Positions 29,049-36,861 of a stretch of 64,000 bases of DNA are shown here, piece after piece. The position numbers were made by a program, and so were the translations under genes. The DNA comes from Collimonas fungivorans Ter331. GTDB taxonomy: Bacteria > Pseudomonadota > Gammaproteobacteria > Burkholderiales > Burkholderiaceae_D. The notes beneath the pieces were generated by a model. The model searched no databases. It was not told the DNA's origin and saw only the letters and a list, made by a program, of their open reading frames with translations. How positions within the stretch are numbered: position 1 is the first letter of the stretch; every line of letters begins with the position of its first letter. The stretch lies in NCBI RefSeq assembly GCF_000221045.1, contig NC_015856.1:2350986-2414985 (forward strand). The letters run 5' to 3'.

Positions 29049-29975
29049 ATGAGTAGCCGCAATTTTTCCGAACAACAGGCGCTGACCGACAGTTCCGGCC
29101 TGGGCCTGGAGCAGGTGGTTTCCGCTTTGCGCACCTCGCGCGAGGTGACCAACAAGATCCGGCACCGCGGCGATATCCGCGAACTGCCGTCGCGCCAGGC
29201 GCTGGCGGAGGTGCTGCAGGGCTTGTCGGCGGCGCTGTTTCCGACCCACTACGGCCGCACCGACCTGAACGACGAGAACATCGACCATTTCGTCGGCAAC
29301 ACCCTCAGTTTCACCTTGAACATCCTGGCCGAGCAGATCCGCCGCGGCTTGCTGTTCGTGCTCGAAGAAAGCACGCCGGAAGCCGACCTCAACCGCCAGG
29401 CGATCGCTGTCACCCGCCAGTTCGCGGCAGGCTTGCCGGCCATCCGCGACCTGCTGGCGAGCGACATCCAGGCTGCTTACAGCGGCGATCCTGCCGCCAC
29501 CAGCATTTCCGAAATCTTGCTGTGTTATCCCGGCACCACGGCCATCATCTACCACCGCCTGGCGCACGCCTTGCATGGCCTGGGGGCGCCGCTGCTGGCG
29601 CGCCTGATCGCCGACATCGCGCACTCCGCGACCGGCATCGACATCCATCCGGCGGCGCGGATCGGCGCCAGTTTTTTCATCGACCATGGCACCGGCGTGG
29701 TGATCGGCGAGACCACCATCATCGGCCAGCGGGTGCGCCTGTACCAGGCCGTGACGCTGGGCGCCAAGCGCTTTCCCGCCGATCAGGACGGCGCCCTGAT
29801 CAAGGGCAACGAACGCCATCCTATCGTCGAAGACGACGTTGTCATCTATGCCGGCGCCACCGTGCTCGGCCGCGTCACCATCGGCAAGGGATCGACCATA
29901 GGCGGCAATGTCTGGCTGACCCGCAGCGTGCCGCCCGGCAGCAACATTTCGCAGGCGCAGATGCGCGACGACTGA
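29049..29975 (+). CDS. Serine O-acetyltransferase, EpsC-type
   Basis: This 308-residue protein makes O-acetylserine, the acceptor for cysteine synthesis. The helical N-domain (about 1-190) is followed by a left-handed beta-helix of hexapeptide repeats (IDIHPAARIGASFFIDHGTG, then VVIGETTIIGQRVRLYQ) and ends in QAQMRDD. SrpH of the Synechococcus sulfur-responsive srp locus has the same role. It precedes the encapsulin gene by 37 bp, in the arrangement known for family 2A encapsulin loci. Confidence 0.9.
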   Translation: MSSRNFSEQQALTDSSGLGLEQVVSALRTSREVTNKIRHRGDIRELPSRQALAEVLQGLSAALFPTHYGRTDLNDENIDHFVGNTLSFTLNILAEQIRRGLLFVLEESTPEADLNRQAIAVTRQFAAGLPAIRDLLASDIQAAYSGDPAATSISEILLCYPGTTAIIYHRLAHALHGLGAPLLARLIADIAHSATGIDIHPAARIGASFFIDHGTGVVIGETTIIGQRVRLYQAVTLGAKRFPADQDGALIKGNERHPIVEDDVVIYAGATVLGRVTIGKGSTIGGNVWLTRSVPPGSNISQAQMRDD

Positions 29976-30012
29976 ATCTCCACCCCTCAACCTTCGATCA
30001 CAGGAAATGTAA

Positions 30013-30930
30013 ATGGCCAGCAAACCAGAAGTGAATACCGCCCTTGGCGATGTAGCAGCACGCCAGCTGGCAATTGCGACGCGCACCGTACCGCAGATGT
30101 CGTCCATCACGCCGCGCTGGCTGACCCACCTGCTGCAATGGGTGCCGGTGGAGTCCGGCATCTATCGCTTGAACAAGGTGAAAGACGCCTCCAGCGTCGA
30201 GGTCGACTGTTCCGGCCGCGACGAGCGCGAACTGCCGCAGACCTTTGTGGACTACATCGAGAACCCGCGCGAATACATGCTGAGCGCGGTCAATACGGTG
30301 CTCGATGTGCATACCCGGGTGTCCGACCTGTACAGCAAACCGTATAACCAGATCGCCGAGCAGCTGCGCCTGATCATAGAAACCATCAAGGAGCGCCAGG
30401 AAAGCGAACTGATCAACAACAAGGAATACGGACTGCTGCACAGCATTGTCGCCTCGCAGCGGATCAAGACACGCAGCGGCGCGCCGACCCCCGACGACCT
30501 CGACGAGCTGCTGGTGAAGGTCTGGAAAGAACCCGGTTTTTTCCTCGCCCATCCGGTGACGATCGCCGCCTTCGGCCGTGAATGCACGCGGCGCGGTGTG
30601 CCGCCGCCGACGGTATCGCTGTTCGGCTCGCAATTCATCACCTGGCGCGGCGTGCCGCTGATCCCCAGCGATAAGATCCTGATCGAGAAGGGCAAGTCGA
30701 AGATCATCCTGATCCGCACCGGCGAAAGCCGCCAGGGCGTGGTCGGCCTGTACCAGCCGGACCTGCCGGGCGAACAGAGCCCGGGCCTGTCGGTCCGTTT
30801 CATGGGCATCAACCACAAGGCGATCGCTTCCTACCTGGTCTCACTGTATTGCTCGCTGGCGGTGCTGACCGACGACGCCATCGCCGTCCTCGAAGACGTG
30901 GAAGTGGGCAAGTACCATGAGTACAAGTGA
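30013..30930 (+). CDS. Family 2A encapsulin shell protein (SrpI-like)
   Basis: This 305-residue HK97-fold shell protein belongs to the SrpI group. Typical stretches are GDVAARQLAIATRTVPQM near the N-terminus and SITPRWLTHLLQWVPVE just after, and VEVGKYHEYK at the end. Such proteins self-assemble into icosahedral compartments and, in family 2A, enclose a cysteine desulfurase; elemental sulfur storage has been shown for a relative in Acinetobacter. AGGAAATGTAA precedes the ATG. The 3' end overlaps the desulfurase gene by 14 bp, so shell and cargo are made together. Confidence 0.92.
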   Translation: MASKPEVNTALGDVAARQLAIATRTVPQMSSITPRWLTHLLQWVPVESGIYRLNKVKDASSVEVDCSGRDERELPQTFVDYIENPREYMLSAVNTVLDVHTRVSDLYSKPYNQIAEQLRLIIETIKERQESELINNKEYGLLHSIVASQRIKTRSGAPTPDDLDELLVKVWKEPGFFLAHPVTIAAFGRECTRRGVPPPTVSLFGSQFITWRGVPLIPSDKILIEKGKSKIILIRTGESRQGVVGLYQPDLPGEQSPGLSVRFMGINHKAIASYLVSLYCSLAVLTDDAIAVLEDVEVGKYHEYK

Positions 30931-32635
30931 TTTCTCCGGAAACGGCTTGCCCGACATTGCGGCATTGGCGCAGCTGGCGAACCAGTTTTTCACGGCATTG
31001 CCATCAGCCAGCCAGGGTCAAGCCGGCATCGGCTTGCCGGCCGGTTTGTCGCATCTCAACGCGGCGCCGCCAAGCGTTCCAGGCGGCGTCTCCGCCCTGG
31101 GCGGCGGCCTGGGATTTTCTCCCGGGGGAAGTCCGAGCGCAGTGTCGGGTGTGCCGGCTTCGCTGACCGGCGACCTGCCGCTGAGCGGCGCTTCGCCTGC
31201 GGCGTTCGGCCTGCCCGGCGAAGCCGAGCTGAAAGCGTTGTTGGCGGCGCCGGCAAGCAGCCAGTCGCAGCCGCCGGCGACAGCGGCCGGCCCAGGTAGT
31301 GGCGCCGCATATTATTTCCTCGACTTCGCCAAGCCATATCCTGCCGGCCTCAAGGTTCCCGGCCTGGCGACCGACAGCCTGCATGCCGGCAGCGTACCGG
31401 CGGCGCGCGCGCCGTTTGACATCAACCTGGTGCGGCGCGATTTCCCGATCCTGCAAGAGCGCGTCAACGGCAAGCAACTGGTCTGGCTGGACAACGCGGC
31501 GACCACCCACAAGCCGCAATCGGTGATCGACCGCCTGGCGTATTTCTACGCGCATGAAAATTCGAATATCCACCGCGCCGCCCACGAACTGGCGGCGCGC
31601 GCCACCGATGCGTACGAAGGCGCGCGCGAGAAAGTGCGCGGTTTCCTCAATGCGCGTTCGGCCAACGAATGCGTGTTCGTGCGCGGCGCCACCGAAGCCA
31701 TCAACCTGGTGGCGCAAAGCTGGGGTAGGGCGAACATCGGGCGCGACGATGAAATCATCGTCAGCCACCTGGAGCACCACGCCAACATCGTGCCGTGGCA
31801 GATGTTGTGCGCGGAAAAGGGCGCCCGCCTGCGCGTGATCCCGGTGGACGACGACGGCCAGCTGCAGCTGGAGGAATACGCCAAGCTGCTGGGGCCGAAG
31901 ACTAGGCTGGTAGCGTTTACCCAGATATCCAACGCCCTTGGCACAGTCACCCCGGCCAGGCAGATCATCGAGATGGCGCACAGCGCCGGCGCCAAGGTCT
32001 TGCTGGACGGCGCGCAGTCGGTATCCCATCTGCGCGCCGATGTGCAGGCGCTGGATTGCGACTGGTTCGTATTTTCCGGCCACAAGGTATTTGCACCGAC
32101 CGGCATCGGCGTGTTGTACGGCAAGGAAGCGCTGCTGAACGAGATGCCGCCGTGGCAGGGTGGCGGCAACATGATCCGCGACGTTACTTTCGAATCGACC
32201 CAGTACCACGATGCTCCAGGACGTTTCGAAGCCGGCACCGGCAACATCGCCGATGCGGTAGGACTGGGAGCCGCTATCGATTATGTCAATCGGATAGGCA
32301 TCGAGAATATCGGCGCCTACGAGCATCAGCTGCTGCTGTACGCGACCCACCGGCTCAAGGAAATCCCCGGCCTGCGCCTGATTGGCACGGCGCCCGACAA
32401 GGCTGCGGTGCTGTCTTTCGTGCTGGAAGGTTATAAGACCGAAGAAGTCGGCGCGGCGCTGAACCGGGAAGGCATCGCGGTGCGCTCGGGCCATCATTGT
32501 GCGCAGCCGATCTTGCGGCGCTTCGGGCTGGAAAGCACGGTGCGGCCGTCGCTGGCGTTTTATAACAACTGCGCCGACGTTGATGCACTGATTGCGGCGC
32601 TGGCCCGATTGAAAGGCGGGCGCAGCAGTTTCTGA
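30917..32635 (+). CDS. Encapsulin cargo cysteine desulfurase (SufS-like) with disordered targeting N-terminus
   Basis: This is a 572-residue protein. Residues 1-165 are low-complexity (Pro, Gly, Ala, Ser) with two short conserved-looking islands, LPDIAALAQLANQFF (11-25) and AYYFLDF (131-137), as expected for the cargo-loading domain of family 2A encapsulins. Residues 168-572 form a group II desulfurase: PLP lysine Lys390 in SGHKVF and catalytic cysteine Cys528 in RSGHHCAQP. It removes sulfur from cysteine as persulfide, giving alanine. Usual SufS proteins have about 405 residues, so the extension is the special feature. It overlaps the shell gene. Confidence 0.93.
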   Translation: MSTSDFSGNGLPDIAALAQLANQFFTALPSASQGQAGIGLPAGLSHLNAAPPSVPGGVSALGGGLGFSPGGSPSAVSGVPASLTGDLPLSGASPAAFGLPGEAELKALLAAPASSQSQPPATAAGPGSGAAYYFLDFAKPYPAGLKVPGLATDSLHAGSVPAARAPFDINLVRRDFPILQERVNGKQLVWLDNAATTHKPQSVIDRLAYFYAHENSNIHRAAHELAARATDAYEGAREKVRGFLNARSANECVFVRGATEAINLVAQSWGRANIGRDDEIIVSHLEHHANIVPWQMLCAEKGARLRVIPVDDDGQLQLEEYAKLLGPKTRLVAFTQISNALGTVTPARQIIEMAHSAGAKVLLDGAQSVSHLRADVQALDCDWFVFSGHKVFAPTGIGVLYGKEALLNEMPPWQGGGNMIRDVTFESTQYHDAPGRFEAGTGNIADAVGLGAAIDYVNRIGIENIGAYEHQLLLYATHRLKEIPGLRLIGTAPDKAAVLSFVLEGYKTEEVGAALNREGIAVRSGHHCAQPILRRFGLESTVRPSLAFYNNCADVDALIAALARLKGGRSSF

Positions 32636-32659
32636 TAACGCTCGATTGTTTCACCCGCG

Positions 32660-32696
32660 GCCGGCAAGGGGAGTTCTTTGCCGGCTTTTATTTTTT
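32660..32696 (+). terminator. Rho-independent terminator of the encapsulin operon
   Basis: GCCGGCAA and TTGCCGGC pair around a 10-base loop and are followed by TTTTATTTTTT. It lies 25 bp after the desulfurase stop. Confidence 0.9.
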
Positions 32697-33207
32697 CGAA
32701 AACGTGAGTGCAGGAGCCGGTTACGTCAGTAATCCGTCGCTAAAAACAACAGCCGCATCGGCATGCCAGGGCCGAGCCAAAGATAGAAACGCAGACTGTC
32801 AATCTTGGCAGGCTATTGAACCTTATCCACCGCCGCATTTACACGTCCCACAAAGTGCTGCACAGATCCGTTGGGCACCATGCGCGCCGCTTCTTTCCAA
32901 TCGCTCCCTGTGAAATTGCATGTCCGCCGAAATCTGCGCGGCTGCCAAAATTTCCTCCATTCGAAAATTTAAAAAACAAAAAAGATCAACCTACCATCAA
33001 AAATTTTGCTTAGAACCTGTCACTTTTGATAGGTTGCTTTGTAGAAATGGAGTGCGTATTGTCGACATGCAATAGAAGAAAATCCCTCACCAAAAACAGG
33101 CGCTTGCTTCGCTGGTTTGTCGTTTTTTCCCGACGAATAATCGAGGGCATGAACTTGCTCGAGGGCAGATGATGTCAACCAATTCTCTTTAGAAAGGTTT
33201 TTCAATC
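32697..33207 (+). other. Non-coding stretch upstream of the injection-system cluster
   Basis: No credible gene is seen; short open frames here lack ribosome sites and family features. From about 32930 it turns AT-rich. An imperfect inverted repeat joins CAACCTACCATCAAAA (32987-33002) and TTTTGATAGGTTG (33024-33036). A weak promoter candidate is TTGCTT (33034-33039), 17 bp, TATTGT (33057-33062). It probably holds the control region for the whole eCIS operon. Confidence 0.4.
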
Positions 33208-33624
33208 ATGAGCGAAACTGTCTATCAACAAGTGCAGCTGCAAATCACCAATGCCCAGGCCGGCCAGAATATCTGGATCGATTTGCAGAAAGTGACCGAA
33301 CCGGTGGCTTGGAGCACCGGCCCGGCTTTCGACGGTTCAGGCGGCATCAATATCACGGTGCCTGGCTCCAGCAGCGCCTTGCCGCTGAATTCCTTCATCA
33401 TCACCGCCTCTTCGGTAAAAGTCTCGACCGTTTCTTCCGGCGGCGGCGGTGGCGGCGGCGCCTTGTCTTTCAATGTCACGCTGTATCTGGTGGCGCAGCC
33501 GGGCATCCAGAATTTCAGCCTGCGCTCGCTGTCCGATCCTGGCGTGACGGTGCAAGCCCAGGTTGGTTTTGCCCAGCCGCAGGCGGTCAACCAGACCTTC
33601 TCGCAATTCCCTTGGGGTAAGTAA
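33208..33624 (+). CDS. eCIS-associated beta-sandwich protein A (unknown)
   Basis: This 138-residue protein has no signal peptide and is rich in beta-strand patterns. It contains VAWSTGPAF (about 33-41), a run of seven glycines near residue 78, and VTVQAQVGFAQPQ near 115. The WS-x-GP and VTV-x-AQ-x-G marks recur in the C-terminal half of the protein at 34760, so it is a single-domain relative. It is the first gene of the injection-system cluster, behind an AAAGG ribosome site. No known family is recognised. Confidence 0.7.
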   Translation: MSETVYQQVQLQITNAQAGQNIWIDLQKVTEPVAWSTGPAFDGSGGINITVPGSSSALPLNSFIITASSVKVSTVSSGGGGGGGALSFNVTLYLVAQPGIQNFSLRSLSDPGVTVQAQVGFAQPQAVNQTFSQFPWGK

Positions 33625-33662
33625 CAACCCTGACGTTCCCGGCGGTCCGCAGTATCGCTGCG

Positions 33663-33696
33663 CGGCCGGGTTCCGTATGGATGCGGAGCCCGGCCG
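33663..33696 (+). other. GC-rich hairpin between the first two eCIS genes
   Basis: CGGCCGGG and CCCGGCCG pair over 8 bp, and TTCCG with CGGAG extend the stem, around an 8-base loop. No U tract follows. It could block exonucleases and raise the level of the first cistron relative to the rest. Confidence 0.55.
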
Positions 33697-33714
33697 ACTT
33701 AGAGGAGATTGGTT

Positions 33715-34092
33715 ATGGAATTCACCATTGCATTCAGTTTCACCACGCAGAACGACACCGACACGCTGTCGGCGCAGCTCACCATCACCGACAACAACCT
33801 GATTTCGCTGGAGAACAAGCAGCCAGTCCAGATCAGTCCGGTATGGAGCGCCACGCCACCGTTGACGGCTGTGAGCCTCGAGCAAAAGTCACTGGCGCTG
33901 ACGGCAGCGCAAAACACCAGCGGCAGCCCGCAGTCGATCAAGGTCACGCTGCCGATCAAGGCGGTGGGCACCAGCTTGTCCGGCAAGTTCGAGTCGGCCG
34001 GCGTCATTGTCAATGCGCAATACCAGTTTCTCGGCTACTCGAATTCCGGCCGCATCGCGGTTGGCAACTTCACGATCCCGTTTCCAAACTGA
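33715..34092 (+). CDS. eCIS-associated small beta-rich protein B (unknown)
   Basis: This 125-residue protein has alternating strand patterns throughout (FTIAFSFTTQNDTDTLSAQL; VIVNAQYQFLGYSNSGRIAV). AGAGGAG lies 7 bases before the ATG. It has no signal peptide, membrane helix or cysteine. It shares only a weak PVWS feature with its neighbours, so relation to the WS-x-G family is uncertain. Confidence 0.65.
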   Translation: MEFTIAFSFTTQNDTDTLSAQLTITDNNLISLENKQPVQISPVWSATPPLTAVSLEQKSLALTAAQNTSGSPQSIKVTLPIKAVGTSLSGKFESAGVIVNAQYQFLGYSNSGRIAVGNFTIPFPN

Positions 34093-34104
34093 TTTCCGAC
34101 CGAT

Positions 34105-34737
34105 GTGCAACTGATGGCGGCCGCTATGGATGCTAAAGAGAAAAACAATATCAAGGATGCGGTAGCGGCTGGCGCCAGCCCGTCGAACCCCAAGCCGGCG
34201 CCCGGGCCGGCGGCACCCGCGGCTATGCCGGCGCCGCTCCTGAGTGCGGCCCAGATGATCAGCAACGACCGCAAGACGCTGCCCGAGCAGGCGCGCCAGT
34301 ACCTCGGCGCGCATCTGCTTGCCAATCCCAGCCATGCGCTGAATGAACAACTCTTTCGTAGCTGCCATTCATTCAAGCCGATCACGCTGACTTTCACCAA
34401 CCTGCGCGCCAACAGCAAGGCGTTCCTGTCGCTGCAACCCGGCCAGGATGCCATCTGGAGCGACGGCGGTGAAAGCGAAAGGCTGGTCGGCCTGAGTTTT
34501 TCCAGTCGTGTCGACCCGGTTATCTATGTCCGCAATTTCCTGATCAACGCGCGTGAAATGTATCTGCAGACATACAAGGATTGCAATGAGATACAGGTCA
34601 ACCTGTACCTGCGCACTGACCAGCACGGCGTCAAGGGCAAGGTAGACCTGCCGCCCGGCGCCAGCGTTACCCTGCAGTCGAGCAACGACCGCAGCACCGT
34701 CATTGGACTGAGTTCCTTTGCCATCGACCTGGAATGA
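34105..34737 (+). CDS. eCIS-associated beta-sandwich protein C (unknown)
   Basis: This protein has 210 residues from a GTG at 34105; ATGs at 34114 and 34126 are possible starts, and none has a clear ribosome site. The N-terminal 45 residues are Pro/Ala-rich. The C-terminal part (ITLTFTNLRANSKAFLSL ... IWSDGGE) has the strand and WS-x-G features of proteins A and D. Function unknown. Confidence 0.65.
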   Translation: MQLMAAAMDAKEKNNIKDAVAAGASPSNPKPAPGPAAPAAMPAPLLSAAQMISNDRKTLPEQARQYLGAHLLANPSHALNEQLFRSCHSFKPITLTFTNLRANSKAFLSLQPGQDAIWSDGGESERLVGLSFSSRVDPVIYVRNFLINAREMYLQTYKDCNEIQVNLYLRTDQHGVKGKVDLPPGASVTLQSSNDRSTVIGLSSFAIDLE

Positions 34738-34759
34738 TACTTACCTGTGAAAGGCCGTC

Positions 34760-35656
34760 ATGATTACTGCACTGCCAGTTGAACCGATTGAGCCTGCCGC
34801 GGCCACCGTGCCCGATGTGGCATTGTCGATTCCAGAATCGCTCCCTTTGCTGCCGGTGGTATTGCAATTCCAGAATGTCGCCGCCAACTCGAACCTCAAC
34901 TTTACCTTCACTACCGCCGGTGCATACTGGTCGTTAGGCGCGATGTCGGGCGACAGCCTGGGTTTTTCGTATAACGTCACGCCGCAAAGCGCCGAAAGCG
35001 AATCGTGCATCCAGCAGATCGAATTCAACAATGCGGTGCTATCGATACGCACCGGGGAAATAGACCAGGCCAGCAGCGGCTTTACCTTGACGCTGTTCCT
35101 GCAGGTGCGGCCGGGCGTCGACTACCTGCAAGGATATTGCACGCTCAACAACGAGGCTGTGGTCACTGCAAGGATCGGCGCCCAAAGCCCGGTGCAATGG
35201 CGTAACGGCCGCATCAGTGCGGTGCTGGTGGGTTCGGAAAACATTTACCGCAACATCAGCTTCACGGTCCGGGGCGCCTATGTCGGCAACAAGATCGACC
35301 TGATCCTGACCACAAAGAAGGGCCTGGGCAAGGTCAGCTGGTCGCTGGGGCCTCCATTTGCCGAGGCCAGCGGGGTCCAGCTGGCCAGCATGCTGGGCAC
35401 GATTCCGCTGGCGGCCATGTCGTACGGAGTCAACACACTCTCGTTCATCACCTCGATGATGGCCGACGATACCGCGAACAGGAGCGCCGGCAGTTCTCTG
35501 GAGTTTTACCTGAACGCTTATATCGTCTACGCTGCCAGCGACCTGAACTACGTTTACCTGAGGACTACCTGCAACAGCGATATCACGGTATATGCCCAGA
35601 TCGGCAACCGTCAGCCGCAGATCGTCAGCCAGTCCGACACCGTGTTTACCTTGTAG
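34760..35656 (+). CDS. eCIS-associated tandem beta-sandwich protein D (unknown)
   Basis: This 298-residue protein consists of two related domains. The first (about 30-150) has YWSLGAM and VVTARIGAQSPVQ; the second (160-298) has VSWSLGPPF and ITVYAQIGNRQPQ. The single-domain protein A aligns with the second. No signal peptide is present, so export, if any, would be by the particle itself. Three bases separate it from the DUF4255 gene, so it belongs to the eCIS operon. Function unknown. Confidence 0.68.
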   Translation: MITALPVEPIEPAAATVPDVALSIPESLPLLPVVLQFQNVAANSNLNFTFTTAGAYWSLGAMSGDSLGFSYNVTPQSAESESCIQQIEFNNAVLSIRTGEIDQASSGFTLTLFLQVRPGVDYLQGYCTLNNEAVVTARIGAQSPVQWRNGRISAVLVGSENIYRNISFTVRGAYVGNKIDLILTTKKGLGKVSWSLGPPFAEASGVQLASMLGTIPLAAMSYGVNTLSFITSMMADDTANRSAGSSLEFYLNAYIVYAASDLNYVYLRTTCNSDITVYAQIGNRQPQIVSQSDTVFTL

Positions 35657-35658
35657 CG

Positions 35659-36270
35659 ATGAGCCAGCCAAACAGCGATGGCGGACGGGTCCTGCGCAGC
35701 GTCAGCGAGTCGCTGCGGCGGCTGATCCGCCACCATATTCCCGAGCTGCAGGCAGAATCGGCGGTGGTGTTCGATTCGCCGGGCGAGATCGACAGCCAGG
35801 AGGAAACCAGGCTGTCGCTCTACCTGTACCAGACCGAACTTAATCCCTACCTGCGCAACCTGGCGCCCAGCCTGACCCGACAGGCCGGGGCAGAGCGGCA
35901 GCCGACCGCGCTGAAGCTGACGCCCGCCCCGCTGGTGGTCGACCTGCTGTACCTGATGGTGCCGTACGCCAGGTCGGCCGAACTGGAACTGGTGCTGGTG
36001 GACCAGCTGGTGCGGCTGTTCCATGACGTCGCCCAGCTGTCCGGGGAATGGCTGGATCCGGTGCTGAAACGGAGCGGCAACGACAACATCGCCATCGTGC
36101 CGGATTCCGGTTCCATCGATACCTTGCGCAATATCTGGGCCGGTTTTCCCAACAAGACTTACAAGTTGACCAAGCTATACACGCTATCGCCGGTGCGGAT
36201 TCCATCTGGCCTGGACCTGCAGGCGGACATGGTGACCCAGGTCGATCCGGCCTACCTGGAACTGCCATGA
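35659..36270 (+). CDS. DUF4255 protein, tail terminator/cap of Pvc16/Afp16 type
   Basis: This 203-residue protein has the DUF4255 pattern: an N-terminal region with LRRLIRHHIP and then LSLYLYQTELNPYLRN, followed by VVDLLYLMVPYARSAELELVL. In PVC and Afp particles the family member (Pvc16/Afp16) ends the tube and sheath. It is a standard marker of extracellular contractile injection systems. Its stop overlaps the start of the next gene. Confidence 0.9.
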   Translation: MSQPNSDGGRVLRSVSESLRRLIRHHIPELQAESAVVFDSPGEIDSQEETRLSLYLYQTELNPYLRNLAPSLTRQAGAERQPTALKLTPAPLVVDLLYLMVPYARSAELELVLVDQLVRLFHDVAQLSGEWLDPVLKRSGNDNIAIVPDSGSIDTLRNIWAGFPNKTYKLTKLYTLSPVRIPSGLDLQADMVTQVDPAYLELP

Positions 36271-36842
36271 AGCTGAGTGCCGTAGTGCAGCTGATTGACG
36301 GCTTCAGCCAGGCGCCTGCGGTCGGGTTCCAGCCGCGCTTCCTGCTGAACCAGAAGCCGTTCATGCCGCTCGCCAAGCCACAGGCGTTTTATGCGTTCAG
36401 CGACCTCGATGACGGCGATTACCGGCTTACCGCCCTGGCGCCGCAGTTCTTTGCGCAAGAGGTGGCGTTCCGGGTGCCGCTGCGCTTGCCGTTGGCTGCC
36501 GCCATCGTTCCTTGCTACCTGGCGCCCAGTCCGCTGTATCCCTACCCGCCGGGGACCACACTGATCCGCGGCCAGGTGCTGCAGGCCGGAACCAGGCTGC
36601 CGCTGGCCGGTGTCAGTGTCAGCGCCAGTTATCCGAACTGGCAGGAAAAACCGAAGAGCGCTGCCACGCTGAGTTCGGATTACGGCAAATACGATGGCCG
36701 CTATGCGCTGGCCCTGGGCGGCAAGCTGGCTCCGGACACGCAGGTCGTGCTGAGCTTTAGCAAGGCTGGTTATGCAAGCGTAGAAAAACAGTTGCTGCTG
36801 CAACCCGCAACCACGCAGTTTGTGGACATTGAAATGCGTTAA
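36267..36842 (+). CDS. Carboxypeptidase-regulatory-like beta-sandwich protein in eCIS
   Basis: This is a 191-residue protein. The C-terminal 90 residues (TLIRGQVLQAGTRLPLAGVS ... DGRYALALGG) match the carboxypeptidase regulatory (transthyretin-like) fold; the N-terminal part is uncharacterised. Proteins of this type often sit next to DUF4255 in eCIS clusters, with unknown role. ATGA overlap with the DUF4255 gene gives translational coupling. Confidence 0.75.
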   Translation: MKLSAVVQLIDGFSQAPAVGFQPRFLLNQKPFMPLAKPQAFYAFSDLDDGDYRLTALAPQFFAQEVAFRVPLRLPLAAAIVPCYLAPSPLYPYPPGTTLIRGQVLQAGTRLPLAGVSVSASYPNWQEKPKSAATLSSDYGKYDGRYALALGGKLAPDTQVVLSFSKAGYASVEKQLLLQPATTQFVDIEMR

Positions 36843-36861
36843 CTGTTAAGAAGGAATCATC

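Noticed and set aside
32704-33205. Small open frames in the gap before the eCIS cluster
   Set aside because: They lack ribosome sites and protein-like composition; the region looks regulatory.
33425-33480. Run of glycine codons in the first eCIS gene as a possible frameshift or sequencing error
   Set aside because: The frame continues with sensible strand patterns that match its paralogue, so it is better read as a flexible loop.
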